Assembly (NCBI RefSeq): GCF_001949145.1
Contig: NW_019091444.1
Span: 311,039 to 375,038 of the forward strand
From: Acanthaster planci
Lineage: Eukaryota > Echinodermata > Asteroidea > Valvatida > Acanthasteridae
Direction of reading: 5' to 3'
DNA: 64,000 bases
The position numbers and the translations under genes were made by a program. How positions within the stretch are numbered: the first letter of the stretch is position 1; each line of letters opens with the position of its first letter. Shown here piece by piece: positions 36,401-48,881 of this stretch. The notes under the pieces were generated by a model, which was not told the origin of the DNA, made no database searches, and worked only from the letters and a program-made list of their open reading frames with translations.

Positions 36401-36555
36401 CCATCCCGTTCAGCTGCTGGTCTTTACAACACCATCTTGACCCCTGTAGCCACTTTCCGTAGAGAGCATCCTCTGCCAGGCCTCGGAGCTCCACCCATTC
36501 TCCCCATTCTCCTCCAGAGCCGTCATCGTTTCACCTCGAGTCGGGTTCGTCCGTT

Positions 36556-37698
36556 CTATTTATTGACGACTTGAGTGACGACCACGGCAGCCACGATGCC
36601 TCCCACAATGAGAAGGATGCACACTCCGATGGCAACCTTTCTACCTAGACTCCACTGCCATGATGGGCAAGAAAGAAGATTGCACAAGGATTTGTAAATT
36701 GAAAAATAATTAAGTAACAAAACTGAATATTTTTGCCAAAGTAGCCCAACGAAATGAAAAAGCAAGAATGAGGCCACGTTGATTTCCAAAATACCTAGCT
36801 GTGCCATCAGCCGAACACCACGACATGCATGCACTCAACAGCCTGTCCAGGGCGGGGTAGGGTTGAAACTGGGAACTTTCATTTAAAAAGCATCTTCTTC
36901 CCAAATGGAAGGTGATTATAGTTACAGGTCTAAAGTGTTGGAGCTTTTAAAAACAACTCGACAATCCAAATTATGTTGGGATGATACGGGTAATGAATGC
37001 ATGATGGCTATTTACATGGAATAGGATTAGCTTGGTTTTTCTTTTTTTTATAGGGCTGACCATGGAGGTTGATTCTACCTCCATGGGCTGACAAACACTC
37101 AACATGTTGAACTTGAGGTTAGACAAATTGTTTGTGAAAGACTTCAAGATATAATGATAAAAGTAAACGTTTTAAAATGAAGACTTTGTAAAACTGCAAA
37201 ATAACTTGAACGGTGGACGGGACCTGTTCCGAGGTATTTTCCAGCAAACGAGTGGTTTCCATCCCCTTTTCCCGATTTGGTTATTCTCTTGCCTTTTCTT
37301 TTCTTTCCTTTTTTATTTCACTTTGGGGAAGGGCAAGCATCCATTTTCATGCCACCAATATATTTAAACTCAATAGACAGAGAATGGGGGCGTTACCACG
37401 GTGGGCACTGTATACGCTGTGTGAAGTTTGAGATGCACTGCCCCTATCGTTTTGACATACATGTAAAAACAAACAATTGTACAATAGTTACTTTTTGCAT
37501 ATAATTTTTTCCCCGATTACTCCTAAAAAACATACGATCCGACCAGAATTCCCACTTCGATATGGATATCATTTTAATTAAATACAAGTCCTTGATGCTG
37601 CTCGGTACCTACACAAAGGTTTCCAGATGCACAGAAATGTGTTTTATTGCAAGATATACAGTAAAATATCAATGCAATATCAATGTACTCACCTCCAT
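36556..37698 (-). CDS. Predicted 34-residue single-pass membrane micropeptide, two exons
   Basis: Coding exons on the minus strand: 37698-37693 (ATG GAG) and 36654-36556 (32 codons and stop TAG). The donor is the full consensus GAG|GTGAGT. The acceptor is CTTCTTTCTTGCCCATCATGGCAG. Both are phase 0. The start has A at -3 and G at +4. The protein begins MEWSLGRKVAIGV, continues as an uninterrupted hydrophobic span (about residues 9-31, rich in Val, Ile, Ala, Gly) and ends TQVVNK. Arg-Lys before the span and a short polar tail suggest one membrane helix. Length and layout recall SERCA-regulating micropeptides (sarcolipin, sarcolamban), but no shared motif proves this. A TATA box sits upstream at 37871-37880. 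An 11-codon upstream open frame (ATG near 37784) lies in the leader. The alternative is the last exon of a larger protein with other 5' exons. Confidence 0.5.
36655..37692 (-). other. Intron of the micropeptide gene
   Basis: About 1.04 kb bounded by GTGAGT and GGCAG on the minus strand. Nothing else is recognised inside. Confidence 0.5.
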
Positions 37699-37870
37699 TG
37701 TCTAGTATATGGTGGTGTAGAGGACAGCGGATGTATCTCTTGCAGTTGTCAAATGACTCGATTTCCTTTCCACTTTGTATTCATGTATCGGTAGTGGGGC
37801 AAAAATCTGCAGCAGTCTTGCAAATTTTGCCGATCGTTTACAGCAAAAGCGACGTCTGAAAACAACGTTG

Positions 37871-37880
37871 CTTTTTATAC
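37871..37880 (-). promoter_or_regulatory. TATA box of the micropeptide gene
   Basis: The minus strand reads GTATAAAAAG, a near-consensus TATA element, about 173 bp upstream of the predicted start codon. Transcription would be expected to start around 37845-37850, giving a leader of about 150 nt with one short upstream open frame. Confidence 0.5.
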
Positions 37881-40705
37881 GTAGCGGCGTTCACTGATAA
37901 CGCAGAGAAGTCGAAGGGGAGATTTTGTCACGAGTGAACAATATTCAATATTCATGAAGCAACGCGTGGCAGTCCGGGGAATATTATGCTGGCACCCAGA
38001 GACCTGCATAATTATTATTATTAACATGAGTCACACCCGCGGCGTAGTGGGAATAGAATGGAGCATATGTGAGACAGGAAATTATGTTTCTGGGTAGATC
38101 CATTTTGCTTTAGGAGGTTCAAGGTAAACTGTAAATGCAACATACTCTTTAATGTGCCATTATTTTGTGTAATGTGACTTGAGAATGATGGTCAATTATG
38201 ACTAAAAGGCGGTGATGTCGTGATAAGATAACTTGGATGGCTTATGCCCATTATTAACGGGCCATCCCAAAATCATCACAACCCTATCTGGTTTCCATTC
38301 GTTTATGTACTTCAGTATTGGAGGGCTGTAACCAAATTACTTGGCTACGACTTTGAATTAAACACGACTCTAGTGGCTGCAGCGACTGTTTTACTTATAG
38401 AGTCGTGTGTAATTTCGAGCCGTAGCCAGATATGCGGCCTGCGCAGATCATTGCTGCAGTGTCGTCATCGGTATTTCTGGCCGGTAGGTTCGCGTGCCGG
38501 TCGCGTGCCGACTGCAATGAGGCACGCGCAGCAAATTACGCAAGCCTTCTGTCAATGGGCGCTGGTAATAAAGACCCTTCAACCAGGAAAAAAGCCGTGC
38601 GTTGAACGTCAATTGTTGACGTTGCGGTATGGTCCGCATAAAGGTCGTTTGGGAAAGATCTGTGTTGCAAAGTGGGCGGTGTCTGAAGGCGTGAGGATCA
38701 CAAAATGCCGGCTGCTTATTATAGATTTCTTCAGTGAAAATCTTTTGGGAGAGAAGCGGTGTTTTTTGGGGGGCATCTATTTTAACCTATTACTGGTTGC
38801 AAGAATTACAGTCACAAACAAAAAAGCAGTTTCCTTTGCTCCATGAGAATAGACGGAAGGTAGCACCAAGTTCGTTTCCTTTACCCCCTTTCCTATCATG
38901 TCTGTTTATCAATTCGGCAAACTAAGTTCTCACCGGTGAGTGTTCCCTGCTCTGAGAGATAAGATTAGGGAGGCCCAATGAAAGTGTGCAATGCAGATTC
39001 TAAATAAGGGGAGAAGCTCGTTGCAGGTGTAGAGATTTTGTACTTCGGACTTGTTGAAAATAAAGAGAAAATCTCCAAGGAGTCCACTTTCCATTATTTT
39101 GTTCTTCTCGGCCAAACCATGCGGAATCTAATGGTGTAAATTAAAAAGCGAGTTCCACATTTCCACAAAATTTTAAACATGATATATTCACCTGGAAAAC
39201 CTTTAGTATAATTTAAAGATGCAAAGACGAAACGTGGGGCAAAGTTACATTTAAAGCTGCATTGCTTTCATTTCAGATTAATGGTCATTTACAGCCAATT
39301 AAATTTTTAAAGACGTAAAGCGTTCATTTATATCATTGAGATTCCACAAAAATACAATTAGAAAATATTCAATAAAGGAATGTAACTGACCTTTATTTAA
39401 TTCAGCTGTTTCTTTTACTGAAGCAGCACAAAGCACGAATTAAATTTTCCTCGACATTTATTACTGTAGCTTTCAAAATGATTTCGAAAGCAAACTTTTC
39501 AAGTTTAAAGAAAAATCATTCATTAATTTAAAGATCATATACAGCTGCAGTGGAACTTATATTTGCATCCCAACTAATTTTGTGTTTTCGAGTTGAAAGA
39601 AGATCTACTTGAGAAGTTACCGGTAAGACTTCGTGAATAACAGAAGGTCTCGGCTAACTGATCTCCAACCACGCAGACAGTTCCTGAAAAAAACCCTGAA
39701 AGTATTAAGAAAATGAATTTGTGAATAATCGAGATTAACATCAAAAATTATTCCCATAAGTTTTAAATATTCCCATAAGTGTGATTTAAATCCAGGAATC
39801 GGAACCCAGATTTTCCGGCCTTGTGTTATTCTTCAGTGCAGTGTTTCTATCTGTCAGCTATCTACGTTGGGATAAGATAGACCTATTGACAATATTTGCC
39901 AGGACGGTCTCGCTGATTTTGTTAGTTTCTTTTGGCTTTGGCTTTTGGCTGTTCTGCCGTTTAGATGGGTGGTGTTCCCGTGCCTTCGTCGCATAACCTT
40001 TGGGGAATTGATGCTTTGAAGTTTTGTTTTGTTTTGTAGGGAGTGTTTTCCGAGAGTTATCTGAGAACGATCAATTTAACTTCTCAAGGTGGTGTGCTTT
40101 CCACATTAAAAAATCAATCGTTAGTGCACACTTAATTGAATTACATTTACATGTATGTTAGTCGGGACATCTGTCACGAATGAGGTCGACAATGCATGCA
40201 GTTCTGGTATCCCCATTCCAAGAATGCAACGCTGCGAATGCATTATGAGGGTGCAGACCACTAATTCATCTGAGAATTTCTGGCCGGCTCATTAGCATTA
40301 AAAGTGCCCCCCCCCACAGTATTTTTTGAAAAAGGAGATTGTTTGGCCCCCAAAATGATGAGATTGTGTAAATCCTTGCCAGGATGAACTCCCTGGGTCT
40401 TTAAGCTTTAATATGAGAGCAGAACGGTTGAAAGATGGTCCTAAGTGCCCGAGAAAGTTGAGGGTTGCCACTTGAAAAATGGCTGCAATCAAACTTCGGA
40501 AAATCACTTTTTGGGGGGTGATTTTGTTTTTTGTGGGAAAAATTGAAAATGTAATTGGTTAACCCACAAAAAAATGAAAAGAAATTGAAATAAGAGTGAC
40601 CAGACAAGAATTTCATTTGTGTTTCAGAAATATCAGGGATGTTGGCGTGCATGTTATTGGGCCCTGAACAGTGCTGATTTTACACTGTTTTCAATGGGGC
40701 TTGAA
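37881..40705. other. Intergenic stretch, AT-rich, no supportable gene
   Basis: It contains the hairpin at 38341-38429. An open frame at 38244-38846 overlaps that hairpin and has no domain. Poly-C and poly-T tracts occur (40307-40316, 40942-40950 nearby). Confidence 0.6.
38341..38429. repeat. Inverted repeat of about 30-bp arms
   Basis: TTGGCTACGACTTTG with ACACGACTCT (38341-38371) faces AGAGTCGTGTGTAATTTCGA with CGTAGCCA (about 38399-38428). The loop holds the near-palindrome AGTGGCTGCAGCGACT. A related arm (TATCGAGCCGTAGCCAAAT) occurs near 45313-45331 in an intron of the protease gene, so it is a dispersed family. Confidence 0.65.
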
Positions 40706-40927
40706 TTAGTGGAAAGTATCCATGAAGTCTTCACTCGTCGCCCAGAGCCCCAAGAGGGCGCTGGGAAGGACTGATGGCCTTGCACAGAGTTTCGTGAAGG
40801 AAATACGTTCCACTGGGTCACAGCCACTGATCTCTACTATACCGTCGTAGAGATCATCACAGCTAACGACGCGCCGAGGATTGTGGGTAAATGAGTGCCA
40901 GGCGGATGAGCTCGCTCGTTGTGGTGG
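40706..40927 (-). pseudogene. Coding-like fragment, apparently frameshifted, unassigned
   Basis: The minus-strand frame is open from 40927 to a TAA at 40706 without an ATG at its head. It reads SAWHSFTHNPRRVVSCDDLY, then DGIVEISGCDPVERISFTKL, then CARPSVLPSALLGLWATSED. The overlapping +1 frame just upstream reads TSELIRLAL, and joining the two at about 40903 gives a more protein-like string (ELIRLA/WHSFTHNPRR), which suggests a one-base frameshift. Phrases such as DPVERISFTKL resemble the last helices of kinase domains, but I cannot assign a family. It could also be a transposon remnant or a terminal exon with an acceptor near 40890. Confidence 0.4.
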
Positions 40928-41312
40928 TTATGAATTCGATATTTTTTTTTCCTCATTGCTGAAAATATTCTCACTACACTTCATTTGTTCATCCAAGATC
41001 ATGATAACCATATCACCAAAAGACATGTGACCAATAAATCGTGATACTTAGTGAGAGGATAAATTACCACACTGTGATTATACCAAGGCCCTGTTTTTTG
41101 TAACATATAGCAGACTCTTTGCCCGTACCAAAGCATTGCCAATTGGCGAGCAAAAAAATTTAAATAGCGCTTCACCAACAGGATCGTGCTAACCTCGCAC
41201 TCATAGGTCGTGTACAATGTAGCCAATCACAGTGCAAAGCCACCAGCCCTTCGGACGCTGTGGGTGACGACCGAATATGAAGTCACATTGGGGGGGGCAC
41301 TTACCCTATCTA

Positions 41313-44300
41313 CTACGGGATGTAGAGGAAGAGATTCGGTGACCCTTTCCCGGGGTCAATCACCACGTCACGTGTGGCGTTCTTCAGAATCTGGGCTTTA
41401 ACCTCGGCAGGCGTAATCCCCGGATGGTTGCTCACGGCGAGAACCGCATCACCTGCACGGTACACAAAAAAAGAAAACTGATGTTAAAAACGTGTATATC
41501 ATGGTTAAGAGAAACGCTCGAGACTATTTTTTTCATTGAACAGTACAAGCTGCATACCCTTCCATAACAACATTTGCGAAAGGGAAGCCAAAATAATGGT
41601 GATATTATAGCACCGGTAATACGAACACGAGTATTGAAGAATTGTATTGCTTAATGCGGGTTCAATTTATGTCTTCAGAGGTGAAAAACAAATGGACAAG
41701 GGGGGAGGACAAGGCGGCGATGGCTTCCACTGCACTCACAGCTCTCCCAGCTCGAAATTCTAAACGGTCTTTGGGATAATACCGCTGAACTCACTTCACA
41801 GATGTCGCTGTTGACGCAAAACCCCTTAATTAGAACATGACCCCCAACACGCTGTGGAAGTTCACACATTCAAATCCTCCGACAGACCCTGGTCTTGAGG
41901 AAAACGTCCGTCTTGACGCCTTGGCCACTGTCTTTTTACATGATAATTCCAGAAATTAGGGGTCCAAAAGTGGAACATCTGACCTTTGTTATTTGACATG
42001 GAAATGTCACCCCAATTGATTTCAAACTGTTACTCTTTCTTTGGCAGGTAATTTGCCTCAATTCATCATTCGTGGAAATTAGAAAATGTGTTCTGAACGT
42101 AGAAAATCATACTTCAGATGTGACAGGGACACGAAAAAATGGACCCCTATTTTCTTGAAATAGCTACTTGCTGCCATTGTACGTAATGGTGCTTGCAGTT
42201 TTGAATAAGCTTTTGCGCGTCAAATTTGAATAAAATCTGGCATACAAAGCGCATGGTGCATATTCATTAGTGCCTTCATCTCTCCTTGCGTTTCCTGATC
42301 ATCAGTATATCCATACAACATCTCAATGCAATGTCTTCACATTTGCAAGCCGGGGTTACAGTGAAAAGTACCATCACATACCAGAGACGTGCGGGCAAGC
42401 CATGGAGGTCCCGCTGTCGACGTGAATGGCGTATTCACCCCCAATCCACAGGCTACGGATGGAGACCCCGGGAGCGAAGATGTCTACGCATTTCCCGAAG
42501 TTGGAGAAGCCCGGCTTGTGGTCCGTGATGTCTGTCGCCGCCACAGTGATGGCCTGTAGGAAGTGGGCATTCCAAATGACAGAAATTCCATCGACCGACT
42601 GTTTAATTGTGTCTGTTTAGATCGATCTACCATCTTTTTTCTTTTGAAAAAGAGCAAGTCTATTTTTAGGACTGTTTTACTTTCTCTTTAAAAAAAATTG
42701 TAAAGCTCCGAAACTTAGCCAATCCTCAGAAAAGCCATAAAAGGTTACAAAAATTTTCAAGTTTGCCCCCCCCCAAAAAAACTTTATCCCTTCTCCAAAA
42801 ACCCAGTTTTGCATCCGCTCTTTAGATGCGACAAGGAAACACCCCCTTCTTACATTCTTTGCTCTTGCGGGCGAGTAGTTACAAGCATCATCGAAACTGT
42901 TGCCGGCAGCCACGGACACCGTCACGCCGGAATTGAACAGTTTGGTGACGGCCTCATCCATGGCCTCCAACGGCGGTCCCCCGAGGGACATGGAAGCAAC
43001 GGCCGGGCGTTTGCCTTCCGAAGCCACGAAGTCCATCCCTGCATTGAAGGACCCCCCCAAAAAAAATATGGTGTTGGCGTGTGCAGATGTCGGGGAAAGG
43101 GGGCGGGTGCGGCATGTTTCTCACTTCAAAATTCCAAAACGATTAACAAACGAAGAGCACCACCACTTTAGAATTAATTCCACTTTACCTTTCCCATCAA
43201 GGGGATAGATTACTGGGGGAGTATTGCTGAAAAAAATGTCCAATTTGTCACTTTGATGAAAATCCTAGATACAAATGATTAAAAATTTAGGAGTCTTTTG
43301 TCCAAAACCCAGCCGTTCATTCGAATCACGTGTGCACTTTTTTCTTTTGATTCAATCAATAAAATTTTTCAACGACGTTTAGCGTTTAGTCCCTACGATT
43401 CGCCATCAGCCGGTTACTAAAGAGTTTTCTGAGAACACTCATATGAAAGCCCTGGAGTGCCGTCAATATTTTCAAAAAGTGAACTTCATTTCTTTTAAAT
43501 TTGTTTTAATGAAATATATGTTTTTCAAATTTGTTTTTACATGTATATATTTGTTCCCGTAAAGATCAAGAAATAGAAACGTGGTTTCAATTTGTAGAAA
43601 AAAATCGTTATTATGAGAAGTATTTTCCAAGTTCGTTTTTTAGGAGATTTTGAAGTTCCTTTTTATGAGTTATTATTTTTTGGAAATTTCTTTTTGTAAG
43701 AAATACATCCGAACCTGACAAAGTAGGCTTATTTCTCATAAAAACGATTTGTTCACCTAAAAGGGACAATATGTTTCTAAATATACCACTGGATCTCATT
43801 AGAACGAACTGGAGAGTATATGTCTCAAACAAACTAACTTGGGAAACTTTATCTCGTATAAACCACGTTGAAAAAATATACTTCATAAACACGAACTTGA
43901 AACAAAAAGATACTTCGCTTTTTGAAAATAAATGATGGTATTCTAGGGCTTTCGTACAATCCGATTTCGGCTTCAAAGTAGCACAACCGGTTTTTGAGGC
44001 AAAGTCAACAAAACAAAATGTAGGCCTGCATGGTAAGTGACTAGCCATTGTTTGCACATGGTTATCAAAAAGAATGAAGAAAAAAGAAAAGGACCTTACC
44101 GTCAATAACCTGAGATACAGTTCCGATTCCATCGCAACCCAGCACCTTCACGCCGTACAGCTTAGCCTCCCGGGCGATACCGAATACCTCGCCGCCAATC
44201 GTGCCCGAACAGTGAGTACCGTGGCCATTGCAATCGACTCCCTAAAAAAAAATCGATATCGGGAATCAAACTTTGGTAGTCCACTATCGATGTAGAAACC

Positions 44301-45920
44301 AACAGTTCAGCGAATGCTCGTTACTGCAAATAAATCTGGATCATTTTCTGCTTTGTTCGGAATTTGTACTGTTGGAAGCAGGAATTTACTTGTAATTATT
44401 GTCTCTTTCGGCCGGGTAAACGTTTTCTTCCGCCAACTTTTCTGTGCTTCTTTTTATCCTGAAGTTTCTGATATGGCTGATTAGGAACCAACGGCAACGA
44501 AAAATATGAAAGCCGTCACTCGTACATGGGCCATCGCATAACATACACCTCGGCTCTTTACAGAAAGGACTACGCGTGTGACTCAATGCCTTAAAATGTT
44601 GACCTTGTATCCGTCCTTAACACCATTGTAGGCGACTTCGGATCGGTTTGCAAAGAAGAAATTACTGGGATAGATTCCCGTGTCGATGATGTACGCATGC
44701 GCTCCTTCACCCGTTCCTGCAGAATAAAATATTGAAAATTAAAGTCAGAATCTGTAAAAGAAAATTCAAATTTGAAAAGATGATTACACGTTCCGTACCA
44801 GTTCACTTTTTTCCTTCGCAATGACTTAGAGTGAAATTTACCACATAACTTCACAACGATTTGGGGTCTGTGACAGGGATAAAGGCTGCCTTGCGCTCTA
44901 TGATGGAAGAACTTACCGGTAAACTTCGCCATCCCGTCCAGCGGCAGGTGGCGCTGGTCCACCCGGTCCAAGCCCCACGACCCAACCCACTGCGCTCGGA
45001 CGACAGCGTCTTGCTCCACGTACGCGACCTCGGGCCTTCGTCGGATCTTGAAGAAAATAAATGGGTGGGGGGGATATTAGCATGCGTTCATTCAAGCTAA
45101 CGGAAAATGCAATTCACGGGACCTTTGAAGTTGTTCAAAATTGTTACCGGTACCGGTGTTCTCGTCATGCGTATTGCTCTTATTTGGGAGCATGGTTATT
45201 TCCTGTCAAGAGGTAAATGAAGTCGTGTCCGAATTTATAGGCCTACTTGATATGATAAACCCGAATATGAAAGCTGGAATAGAGGCTTCACATTTTAGAT
45301 CGACTCCCCTCTATCGAGCCGTAGCCAAATAATGCGAAATGCACTCAGGCCACCCCTCAGCGGCCCTTTGGCTCACCTTGGCCAGCTGGACAGAGTCCAT
45401 GGCGGCAGCAAACCCTTTGAAGGCTCCGCCTCGGTATATCGTCGTCGGGGTAACCGTCGCTCTGCCGGTCGCGTTCAGGAACTCCTCAGCTCTTGGACTT
45501 TCGTCCTGTAAATGTGTAAATAATAGACACTGCATTTACCCAACAGCTAAAAAAATGAATAACATCTGTCGTCATATCTTATTTTAAGAACAAGCTTTTC
45601 CCAGACCGTACATCAATTTGCAAAGTCCTTCAAACAAATTAAAAGCCGTAGAACTAAGAGAAACAGCTAGTTTAGCCATCCTTACTTCATGATCTTACCG
45701 ACAGCTTATGCAAACCTTCTATCGCCCCAAAGGCATATCCCAAAGTTGTTTTTGTCTAGCTTAAGCATACATTGCGATTCTGAAGGCACAGCCGACCAAA
45801 AGCCACTACCTTGAGAGACACGATGTAGCGTCCCTTGATGCCGTAAGCTTTGGGTAGGTACAGCGGCGCCATCTCGGCCGCAGCAGCGTACACGAGGCAC
45901 AGGACGAGGAGGGGATGCAT
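41313..45920 (-). CDS. Secreted subtilisin-family (S8, proteinase-K-like) serine protease
   Basis: Eight coding exons on the minus strand: 45920-45810, 45505-45377, 45046-44917, 44716-44604, 44241-44100, 43038-42854, 42553-42382, 41452-41313 (stop TAG). All join in phase to 373 residues, close to proteinase K. Residues 1-15 (MHPLLVLCLVYAAAA) are a signal peptide. Residues about 30-100 (GRYIVSLK to YVEQDAVV) are an I9 inhibitor propeptide. The catalytic triad is Asp135 (IIDTGI), His168 (NGHGTHC) and Ser320 (GTSMACPH), with oxyanion Asn255 (AAGNSFDDAC). The Cys next to the active His is typical of proteinase-K-like enzymes. The gene should make a secreted, self-processing endopeptidase of the digestive or extracellular type. 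The donor after exon 4 (AAG|GTCAAC) is weak. No C-terminal add-on domain is present. Confidence 0.93.
41945..42165. repeat. Dispersed repeat, copy A, in a protease intron
   Basis: This stretch shares a long alignable segment with 51960-52165 in the RIG-I-like receptor intron: GGGTCCAAA, ATTGATTTCAAACT, GGAAAT, AGAAAATGTGTTCTGA and GATGTGACAGGGACACGAAA against their counterparts. Two genes carry the same element in introns, so it is mobile or was. It has no coding capacity. Confidence 0.65.
43039..44099 (-). other. Protease intron of 1.06 kb
   Basis: AT-rich. A minus-strand open frame of 173 codons (43611-44132) consists of degenerate short repeats (Phe/Lys/Glu/Ser-rich) and runs into the exon at 44100, so it is not a gene. 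Nothing else is recognised. Confidence 0.7.
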
Positions 45921-46400
45921 CGTGGAAGAAAAGATGAATCTGTACCGGAGAAAGAGACCCGAGAGAAGTAGAAATTACATTTCGGACTGGGCTTAACCCC
46001 CCCCCCCCCGCAAAAAAAGGGAGAACCCCAAAGCTGCATCCCTTTCACAGCAATGAGCGTTACCGCGCGCTATGCTATTCGCGCAGGCGGGTTATTCTAA
46101 GTGAATATTCCCGGGTGATGAGCGCAGGCTTTGATTATCAGCAAAGAGGGGAAAACTCGAGGTCAACTGGGGAGGCTTAAGGAGGAAATGGAAACAACTG
46201 TTGAAACCTACTTAAAAGTTGTAACTACAGATCTAGTGGGCCCTACGCCACTTGCCGTCATCTAGTGCGAAAAGATGCGAAAATGTGCATTTCGGAAAAA
46301 TTATCGTCTTGGAATCCTTAATGTCTGTCAAAATAAATTCTCGCCTCAAACTAAGTTGGGCATAAATTAAACTTGAACACATTTTTTTCTGCAGAAAAGT

Positions 46401-46575
46401 TGTCGTACTAGATACCCCACTACGGAGCCCGTAAAGGGGCATGCAGTGAAAACAAACTGGGAATACAAAAATAATTTCAGTTATGCACGCAATACAAACT
46501 GATTTTTTTGCATTCCGAGTTTGTTTTAAACGCATGCCCCTTTAAGGGCTCCGTACTCCACCAATATACGACATT
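46401..46575. mobile_element. Long-hairpin element, family 1
   Basis: The left arm from TACGGAGCCCGTAAAGGGGC (46421) inward to about 46471 matches the reverse complement of the right arm (46508 to about 46554) over more than 45 bp with few differences. A weaker match extends outward to 46401 and 46575 (GTCGTA). The loop is about 35 bp. It has no coding capacity. Its end sequence resembles that of the element at 61436. Confidence 0.75.
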
Positions 46576-48832
46576 TGCATTTCGGTGTCTTAAAACAAAA
46601 TTTATCAAACTGAATAGGTTAATAAGCACTAAGATTTTCAACTTACTCAGCTGTACGGAAACTGGGAAGGTCGATTTCGGCCAGTGGAACTAGGCAAAAT
46701 GATTTCGGAAATGCACACTTCGGGGAATTTATATCCAGTGGGAAATTGACGCAAAACGCTCATCACATGACGAATTCAAAGGTCACTGTCATGCTGGTCA
46801 CAAGACGAGACATGGAGATAAATGACTGCAATGTTGGGCCAAAGTAAACCACGTGCGTGGTTAGCTTGGAACAAAAAGGCAAAAACCTTTTTTTGGGGGG
46901 GGGGTGTGATCGGTAGCTACTCCCCATACGATAATCCTTAGGCGCTATTCTACTTGATGGAAAGCCACTCTATGAGCCGCAATTACAGGAAGTATCAATT
47001 CCAAAAGTTATCCTCTCGGATTCCTTTTCAATCTAGCCCCATCAAAGTTCGACGCTCAGGGTTACATTTTGGTATATCACCCCCCCCCCCTTTGTTAAGA
47101 ATTTTGCCACAAGTACGGGGGCGCTCTTGATGGGACTGTTACGTGTATCACGTACTGAGAGTTTCCCTGATTAACCTGAAATTATCAGCATAATTAGCTT
47201 GTTTTTCTGCAGCGTCGACTATAAACCGTAGACTTTGAGATGCACGAGACTGCTGACCAGATTTTCACATGACCTGTTTCGTTTGATCGTAATCTACTCT
47301 AGGAAAATGGGAAGGTCTCACTGTATCTGCGGTAGAGGCCCACACTATTTTCGGCTTCAGTCAAGATAAGCTATGAAGTATGGATCGATGACGTAGTTTG
47401 TATATTTCCCAACCACTTTTATTGGACTTTGCATTATATTTGTGTTCTTGTTTTAATAATTGCATTTATAAAGTCACTGAAGCTTGTGACGCTGTCTGGT
47501 GTCAACTAGCTATGAATAAGTTTATTTTGAACGGTAAATTTCTTAAAATTGCAGGAGTTGCATTTTTAACAACCAAGGCCAACTTTATCATTCTGAAGGA
47601 ATAGGACATATGCCGATCACTTTAGGGGAACCAATTAAACTTGTACTGAAACAGAAAAGGCTTACAAATTTAAGTAGAATTGATTAAAATGGTACGGGGT
47701 TAACCCGAAATGTTTGGTTAATTCGTAGGAAAGTTACTTTCCCCCCCCCCAAAAAAAAAAAAATTCAGAGAGTTGTTCTAAAGGAAGAAAAACAGCTTTT
47801 AAAGATTTCAGAGTTTTTGCTTGAGCTTTACAAGATAAACAGATAAAAAGGAAAGAAATACAGCAAAAGATATACATTTCTGGAAATCCAATAAGAAAAT
47901 AGTACTCATCTTAAAAAGGATAAATTATCCCACATTCGCATAGAATATAATACTAAAGAACAAGGTGTGGTGATTAATAATATATATGTAGTAATAATTT
48001 AACATTACTAGTTCTGTATCACATCTGTTTCTCCAACATCTGACAGAGGACTAAATATGAGCTACTATTTTACAATTTGTGGGGTAATCAGTATAACCAA
48101 TGCTAGAGGGTATTGAAGCAAAGTGTCCAGCTCAAGAACACAAGGTGGTTCGATGTAATAAGGACAGGATTGAACCTGAAATCTGACACTAGACGACACA
48201 TGTCCATGGGGAGCTTTTGGAGCGAGAGGCCAGAGTGGCGTCCACTTTCTTACTTGTTAATTTCAGCCGAATTGACAACTTTACTTTTAGAGCCAGCTGT
48301 TATCTGAACTATACAGTTGAACACAATTATATACACCTCAAACAATTGACGCTAACACTGCAGTGTATTGTATTGAACGAAGTCAAGAATTTTGAACAAG
48401 TTTTCACTGGAATCCAGAATTCACGTATCCACCCATTTCAGTTGGCAAGCTCCACCCTTATTTCTACCCACCACAAAGACCCGACCTATTTTACCGGACT
48501 GTTCTTAATACGATGTAAATTCTCATGTAAGGGTCACACAGGGGCTAAGTTCCTCATTGCACAAATGTCAGCATGATTGATAATTTGACATAAACTGCAA
48601 CCATAATCTCTGTGCTGCCTAAAACAACACGTATTACGATTTCAGGGTAAAATACATGATTTACGACAAGCTCCCAACAGCATATTTAAACTGGCTGGGC
48701 GGAATTTACAGATTAATTTTGTTTGTCTGCTAGTCAATTGAATTTCTGCATTTTTAGTATTTCTTAAAAGATTCAATACAAAGACGGAAGTGGAAACCAC
48801 GACAGATCACGACAATGGTGCCACTTGATATT

Positions 48833-48838
48833 TTTAAT
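48833..48838 (-). terminator. Candidate polyadenylation signal of the RIG-I-like receptor
   Basis: The minus strand reads ATTAAA about 45 nt after the stop at 48882. This is a common variant signal, though close to the stop. Placement only. Confidence 0.3.
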
Positions 48839-48881
48839 ATAATTTCAAGGCACACAGGCTGTGAGTTGTCGGACTTGTTGG

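Larger units (their letters stand above)
45921..48881. other. Spacer between the protease promoter and the receptor 3' end
   Basis: About 3 kb without a supportable gene. It contains the hairpin element at 46401-46575 and several G or C homopolymers (45998-46009, 46892-46903, 47078-47090, 47740-47750). No clear TATA box was found upstream of the protease start. Confidence 0.6.

Noticed and set aside
38244-38846. 200-codon open frame
   Set aside because: It spans the inverted repeat at 38341-38429 and has no domain.
43611-44132. 173-codon minus-strand frame in the protease intron
   Set aside because: Degenerate short repeats in an intron, and the frame runs into the exon at 44100 in a different phase.
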